DNA of 9,115 bases, taken from positions 1-9,115 of the forward strand of contig JBBRZI010000036.1 of assembly GCA_038236865.1 (NCBI GenBank), written 5' to 3'. The position numbers were made by a program, and so were the translations under genes. This stretch comes from UBA4729 sp038236865. GTDB lineage: Bacteria; Patescibacteriota; Saccharimonadia; Saccharimonadales; UBA4665. Below, in pieces: positions 5,603-9,115 of the stretch (position 1 is the first letter of the stretch; every line of letters starts with the position of its first letter). The notes under the pieces were generated by a model. That model was not told the origin of the DNA. It saw only the letters and a program-made list of their open reading frames with translations, and ran no database searches.

Positions 5603-6283
5603 CTAGAAGCCGCGCTTGAGCAGCGACTTGTCGCCATCTATATGAAAGGGTTTAGCAATTGCCAAGGGTAGCAGCCGAACAACACAGACCACCGCCAAGC
5701 CAATCGCAAAGCCACCAATGACGTCATTCAAGGTATGGACGCCAAGATATATACGCGACACGCCGACGATCACTATCCAGACAATAGCTACCCAACGCCA
5801 CGCTTTGGGCAATATCAGCCAGAGAGTCAGCGCCAGCGCTGTGGCGATGGCTACGTGGCCCGACGGAAAGCTGTTTAGGCCTGTCTCGACGGCGCGCTGG
5901 TGGATCTGTCCGTGCAGCAGCGCCATGGGGCGAGGTTCCTTGGCGATTATTTTAACAATTTCCATGGCGACACCGGCAGCGGCTACCGTCACAAAAAACC
6001 GCCAAGCTAAGCGGAAGCGTTTGAATAACAGGGGGACGAGTACACAGATAATGATAGGGTAGGCTGACCCCAGCCCTTGGGTTGCGATCAAAGCGGGGTA
6101 CTTAAAGATATCAGACAAGTTATTAAAGTCGTAGAAAATACGGGCCTGCAAACCGTCGAGCTGATGCTGGCGAGCAATCAGCAGCGTCGGTATCAACACT
6201 AAAATACCTATGACTAGCCCAATGATGTATGAGGTTGGGTATTTGTTCGTCGCTCCAACGTTTTCGGTTTTATGTTCTCGCAT
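5603..6283 (-). CDS. PAP2-family membrane phosphatase
   Basis: 226 residues from ATG 6283. The frame is open to a TTG at 6337, but the promoter found at 6293-6322 lies inside that extension, so 6283 is preferred. The three PAP2 signature motifs are intact: KIIAKEPRP (111-119), SFPSGH (138-143, catalytic-type His 143) and SRIYLGVHTLND (176-187, His 183 and Asp 187). Several hydrophobic helices surround them, starting at about 19-37. Family members dephosphorylate lipid phosphates such as undecaprenyl diphosphate or phosphatidic acid on the outer face of the membrane. Recycling of the wall-lipid carrier fits this envelope-rich region, but substrate choice cannot be read from the sequence. It ends 150 bases before the cupredoxin gene. 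Confidence 0.9.
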   Translation of the reverse strand: MREHKTENVGATNKYPTSYIIGLVIGILVLIPTLLIARQHQLDGLQARIFYDFNNLSDIFKYPALIATQGLGSAYPIIICVLVPLLFKRFRLAWRFFVTVAAAGVAMEIVKIIAKEPRPMALLHGQIHQRAVETGLNSFPSGHVAIATALALTLWLILPKAWRWVAIVWIVIVGVSRIYLGVHTLNDVIGGFAIGLAVVCVVRLLPLAIAKPFHIDGDKSLLKRGF

Positions 6284-6292
6284 TGCGTAATA

Positions 6293-6322
6293 AGTATAAA
6301 CGAGCGACACCCCAATACGCAA
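6293..6322 (-). promoter_or_regulatory. Promoter of the PAP2 gene, near-leaderless
   Basis: On the minus strand TTGCGT (6322-6317), an 18-base spacer and TATACT (6298-6293), followed by 9 bases and then ATG 6283. It argues against the longer TTG-started frame. Confidence 0.5.
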
Positions 6323-6464
6323 TTCGTTGGTTTTCAAGACTGCTTTTCGAGTTTCGGCAGCGCCGGGGAATGGCCTACATAGCTTTGGCTCGGAGCGACA
6401 AAAGGGACGGGTTCGTCTTGGGTTTCCGTGAGCACTGAGTAGCGGCGAGTCGAGTGATGCCCTG

Positions 6465-6493
6465 TTGACAGAGTCGCACTTTAGATGGATAGT
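6465..6493 (+). promoter_or_regulatory. Promoter of the acetyltransferase gene, leaderless
   Basis: A consensus TTGACA (6465-6470), a 17-base spacer and GATAGT (6488-6493), followed by 7 bases and then ATG 6501. The TTG of the -35 box is what makes the frame look 12 codons longer. This is the clearest case in the window of a promoter deciding the start. Confidence 0.7.
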
Positions 6494-6500
6494 ACTGTTA

Positions 6501-7046
6501 ATGTCGAATCTAGAGTTTACTATAAAAGAGTTAGTGCCTAATCAGCTTGGAAGGTCTTCTGTGCAACGTAAGTGCCTCATTGTCGGCGCTGTTGGTAAGG
6601 AAGCGACGTTAAGATGTTACGAGGGTTTCAACCTAGCACCGCGCAATAAAGAGGCGATACTTGAAGACGGTATATTCGAACTTGACTATCTACAGGTCGG
6701 GCCCGGAGAGTCGAGGCATGGTCTCGGAACGCACTTATTGGAACGGGCGTTGCTAGAAGCGAAGTCAAGAGGTTTTGACACGGCGCGCTCGATAGTGAGG
6801 AACCCCGAAATGATCAATATGCTGGGTAGGCTATTGGGATCAGGTGCAATAGGTAGCGCCCACTACATACTTACTCCGCCGGAAATGGGAATCAGGGCTA
6901 ACCGGTTCACGACTCAGCAGCTGCTCAAGCAACCCTCAGTGACAGGAGACCAAGCTAGAGACTATCTCGATTCCCTAATTCTTGATCCAAGCGGCATGTA
7001 TTTGGGCATTGCCGCCGAGCAAGTCGAGCGGGTTACAGATTTTTGA
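6501..7046 (+). CDS. GNAT-like N-acetyltransferase
   Basis: 181 residues from ATG 6501. The 12 codons before it overlap the promoter and are not counted. The acetyl-CoA binding motif A is visible at about 60-80: strand ELDYLQV, then GESRHGLGTHLL (R-x-G-x-G), followed by a helix ending KSRGF. A later ARSIVRNPEMINMLGRLLG resembles motif B with its Asn and helix. About 70 residues beyond this do not match the core fold and may bind substrate. No acceptor substrate can be named. It is the only plus-strand gene in the right half, divergent from the PAP2 gene and convergent with the HAD gene. It stops at TGA, so TGA is not recoded. Confidence 0.7.
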   Translation: MSNLEFTIKELVPNQLGRSSVQRKCLIVGAVGKEATLRCYEGFNLAPRNKEAILEDGIFELDYLQVGPGESRHGLGTHLLERALLEAKSRGFDTARSIVRNPEMINMLGRLLGSGAIGSAHYILTPPEMGIRANRFTTQQLLKQPSVTGDQARDYLDSLILDPSGMYLGIAAEQVERVTDF

Positions 7047-7100
7047 GCATCTAATTAACCCGCTGCAAAACGCTGATTCGACTTCAACCCATCATGGCAG

Positions 7101-7220
7101 TTAAGCCCTTAAAGCGTCAGCAATGTTTTGCTCATGGTCCAACGACATTTCTTTAGGTAGGGCATCACTATCAAGCCAGTTTAATTGGTGCCCTGTAGTG
7201 GACAAAGTGAGAACTAGCCT
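7101..7220 (-). pseudogene. Possible Nudix hydrolase C-terminal remnant
   Basis: On the minus strand, downstream of the HAD stop and in another frame, about 40 codons read like a natural protein end: STTGHQLNWLDSDALPKEM, then SLDHEQNIADAL and a TAA stop at 7103-7101. Nudix hydrolases often end with a W-x-x-x-D-x-LP segment and a final helix like this. There is no ATG, no Nudix box and no room for one before the HAD gene. It may be the tail of a gene whose 5' part was deleted. Family call is tentative. Confidence 0.35.
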
Positions 7221-7225
7221 ATTTT

Positions 7226-7888
7226 TTAATTATTATCCAGCGCTATCACTGCATTCACGATGTCAGGGAATTCGTTAATGAAGGCTGCCACTCGGTAGTT
7301 GCCAAAGTCTTGACGTTGCCGTATGCCACTCTCAAGGCTTGCAATGAAGCTCAGACCAGCTTGGTTAGAGGCTGCCGCATCACTGGGTGAATCACCGACG
7401 TAGACACATTGGTGAGGCTGCAATGAATTGTCACGCAACACTTCATCAAAGGCACAAGGGTCTGGTTTGTGATATGCCATATTGTCCTTGTAATAAAAAG
7501 CCGACACCCTAGTAGATAGTGAGTGATCAGATGCAAGCAAATGCTTGAATTCGCTATGTGTTCGAGAAGTAAGTAACATCAGCTTCTTCCCTAGCGCAAT
7601 TAGATGGTCAAGCGCTTCATAGTTGGCTTCAGGGATACTATCCAATCTGCCATCAGCAATAAACTCATCAATTACAGGATGGTAAGCAACTTTGAATTCT
7701 TCAATATCAATTCCTGGTGAGCGTGTTGCAATCGCATCAAAAAGTAATTGCCCCCATGTATCCAAATGGACAGCTCTCTCCATTGAGCTGCGACCCATGC
7801 GCCGCAACGCTTCGTTTTCAAGTTCGAAGCATGCTACCTCAGTCAGGCAAAGCGTGTCGTCAACATCAATTATAACTGCTTCAAACAT
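7226..7888 (-). CDS. HAD-superfamily hydrolase (phosphatase-like)
   Basis: 220 residues from ATG 7888; a GTG one codon upstream (7891) is an alternative, but ATG fits the promoter spacing. HAD motifs are all present: I, DVDDT with Asp 8 and Asp 10; II, LLTSR with Thr 107; III, Lys 141 in YHKPDP; IV, YVGDSPSD with Asp 166 and Asp 170. The segment between motifs I and II (about 15-90) is helical and large enough for a C1 cap, as in the PGP/beta-phosphoglucomutase group. A soluble phosphatase acting on a small phosphorylated metabolite is likely; the substrate is not readable. It is followed by a Nudix-like remnant and converges on the acetyltransferase. Confidence 0.88.
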   Translation of the reverse strand: MFEAVIIDVDDTLCLTEVACFELENEALRRMGRSSMERAVHLDTWGQLLFDAIATRSPGIDIEEFKVAYHPVIDEFIADGRLDSIPEANYEALDHLIALGKKLMLLTSRTHSEFKHLLASDHSLSTRVSAFYYKDNMAYHKPDPCAFDEVLRDNSLQPHQCVYVGDSPSDAAASNQAGLSFIASLESGIRQRQDFGNYRVAAFINEFPDIVNAVIALDNN

Positions 7889-7895
7889 CACAAAA

Positions 7896-7923
7896 CTTTA
7901 ACACATAAAGCTTAATCTATCAA
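7896..7923 (-). promoter_or_regulatory. Promoter of the HAD gene, leaderless
   Basis: On the minus strand TTGATA (7923-7918), a 16-base spacer and TTAAAG (7901-7896), then 7 bases to ATG 7888. The -35 is good and the -10 poor. There is no Shine-Dalgarno. Confidence 0.4.
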
Positions 7924-7984
7924 CTGGGCGGCGCAGTGGAAATGACCCAATTGACTACTGTTTGGAGAACTTTTTACTATTTGT

Positions 7985-8026
7985 CCTGTAACAGACAGGC
8001 GAGCAATCACTCGATAGTCACGAGTG
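7985..8026 (-). other. Two tandem hairpins after the transporter gene
   Basis: CACTCG/CGAGTG (8008-8026, 7-base loop) and CCTGT/ACAGG (7985-7999, 5-base loop) begin a few bases after the transporter stop. Neither is followed by a U-run, so they may stabilise the 3' end or aid termination, but this is not a standard terminator. Confidence 0.35.
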
Positions 8027-8028
8027 GA

Positions 8029-8916
8029 TTAGTTTGTTCCGAGGGCGTAAAGGCCTAGCAGTATGACACCTGCTGCCAGCCACTGTATGCGTCTCACTTT
8101 TTCACGGAACATAATAGCTCCCACTAACATCATAGGCAACACTTGAGCGCTTTTTACCGCTCCCACGTACCCTGCGTTTGGACCAATCACCTTCGCTTGA
8201 TAGGTAGCCAGCATATTTAACGTATAGGTAATCCCTATGAAAAAAAGGAGTGGGTACCATTGCTTGACGTCTAGCTGAACTTTACTCCAGTAATTCGTTA
8301 ATTTCTTGCCTCTCACGATAACTAAGGTAGTAGCTAATAGGACAGGGATGGTTAGTAGGGATGAATAAAAATTGAACGTCGTTGGATTTGCTTCGCGAAG
8401 CATAAAAACTTCTATATTGCTGAAAAATGATCGTACAACTACTAACGTTAGAATCAATAATAAAGCGGACTTATGTGCAGTGAGCTTTTCAGGATGCTTT
8501 TGTCTTGTCCGATGTATGATATAGGCACCTGTAATGACTAATACGGCGCCGAGCAAACCGCGCAAGCTTGGCACTTGTCCAAGCACAAAATAAGCACCTA
8601 CAATATTCCCCACCGCTACTAATGAAAGTAAGGGAGCGACATAACTCACATCAGCTAAGCTCAGCGCTTTAAAATAGCAGTATATATCTATGGCGCAACA
8701 TATCACATATACAAACATCCAGCCCCAAAACGAAGCAGATAGATCACTTGGGAAATAAAACTTCGCGAAGAACAGAGTTGCAACAATGAAGGGGATTGCA
8801 AATAGCTGCTGCAGCCAGGCCATAGCAAGACTATCGATTTTACTCGTTAAAGATTTTTCAACTGATCGACGTGCAATTAACATTGAAAGCGCGAATAGGG
8901 AGAGGTAAAACCACAT
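8029..8916 (-). CDS. EamA/DMT-superfamily transporter
   Basis: 295 residues with about ten hydrophobic helices in two halves (about 1-132 and 148-293), the usual layout of two EamA domains. Family-like features are FKALSLADVSYVAPLLSLV at the end of helix 3 and in helix 4 of the first half, and the matching YQAKVIGPNAGYVGAVKSA in the second. The end REKVRRIQWLAAGVILLGLY is typical of the last hairpin. DMT proteins export or import amino acids, nucleosides or other small metabolites; the substrate cannot be read here. ATG 8916 has TATAGT 7 bases before it and no Shine-Dalgarno. No helix is missing, so the gene looks intact. Confidence 0.9.
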   Translation of the reverse strand: MWFYLSLFALSMLIARRSVEKSLTSKIDSLAMAWLQQLFAIPFIVATLFFAKFYFPSDLSASFWGWMFVYVICCAIDIYCYFKALSLADVSYVAPLLSLVAVGNIVGAYFVLGQVPSLRGLLGAVLVITGAYIIHRTRQKHPEKLTAHKSALLLILTLVVVRSFFSNIEVFMLREANPTTFNFYSSLLTIPVLLATTLVIVRGKKLTNYWSKVQLDVKQWYPLLFFIGITYTLNMLATYQAKVIGPNAGYVGAVKSAQVLPMMLVGAIMFREKVRRIQWLAAGVILLGLYALGTN

Positions 8917-8923
8917 GAACGTT

Positions 8924-8929
8924 ACTATA
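8924..8929 (-). promoter_or_regulatory. -10 element of the transporter gene, leaderless spacing
   Basis: TATAGT on the minus strand ends 7 bases before ATG 8916. The -35 is weak. The spacing equals that of the GH25-like and acetyltransferase genes. Confidence 0.45.
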
Positions 8930-8962
8930 ACAAAAACAGAGGACTTTCATAGAAGTCTTTAA

Positions 8963-9115
8963 GCGTAACACGTGTGGTGCCCCGGGCTGGACGACGCTAC
9001 GCTATTCCGTCGCTCCAGTGCTCGATGCAAGCATCTGTGCGCCTCACTCCTTACGAACCACCGACTACGATAGTTTGCTTCGCAAAATCCCTGTCGCTGG
9101 TTCAAGCCGGCCAAG
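8963..9115. other. Hairpin-rich stretch at the right edge, no convincing gene
   Basis: A 10-bp stem with one bulge (8987-8996 with 9008-9018) is followed by small stems at 9024-9035, 9074-9086 (TTTGC-TTC-GCAAA) and 9096-9111 (GCTGG-TTCAAG-CCGGC). GC content is higher than next door. The minus strand is open for 51 codons from the edge to TAA 8959, but the product is rich in Arg, Cys, His and Trp and looks like a spurious translation. It could be a structured RNA, a repeat element or a tRNA-derived relic; the window edge hides the rest. Confidence 0.4.

Noticed and set aside
6229..6438. 69-residue plus-strand frame
   Set aside because: It overlaps the PAP2 start and promoter on the other strand and has no ribosome-binding site or known motif.
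8959..9115. 51-codon minus-strand frame open to the window edge as a partial gene
   Set aside because: Composition is Arg/Cys/His/Trp-rich and overlaps several hairpins, so it looks like translated structured or repeat DNA.

Overview
The window looks like a chromosomal segment of a small-genome bacterium, most likely of the Candidate Phyla Radiation; Candidatus Saccharibacteria is my best guess. This is inferred from protein flavour (a secreted repeat protein with CHATG and DVCPN-type motifs, a class E-like sortase, a CAP protein and a GH25-like secreted protein) and from start-site architecture, not from a marker gene. TGA is used as a stop (CAP protein, acetyltransferase), which argues against the UGA-recoded Gracilibacteria and Absconditabacteria.

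Layout. The left part (1-2536) holds a sortase cut by the window edge (minus strand) facing away from a large secreted repeat protein (plus strand). The repeat protein ends in a LANTG sorting signal, but a run of eight C at 2240-2247 puts that signal out of frame. Next, on the minus strand, come a small three-helix membrane protein, a CAP-domain protein overlapping it by four bases, and a GH25-like secreted protein (2560-4697). A tRNA-His gene with its own promoter and terminator sits at 4802-4879. Then follow, all minus strand, a membrane-anchored cupredoxin and a PAP2 phosphatase. On the right are a plus-strand GNAT-like acetyltransferase, a short Nudix-like tail remnant, and a minus-strand HAD hydrolase and EamA/DMT transporter. 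The last 150 bases hold hairpin-rich sequence without a convincing gene.

Function. From 1 to about 6300 almost every protein is secreted, membrane-anchored or an envelope enzyme, so this is a cell-surface region. The sortase and its likely substrate form a matched pair. From about 6500 on, the genes are unrelated cytosolic or transport functions.

Regulation. Several genes carry a -10-like hexamer only 7-9 bases before the start codon and no Shine-Dalgarno sequence, so they are probably transcribed leaderless. The surface repeat protein and the cupredoxin have clear Shine-Dalgarno sequences and longer leaders. The strongest lead is the C8 tract, which could switch the surface protein between wall-anchored and released forms, or could be a sequencing error.
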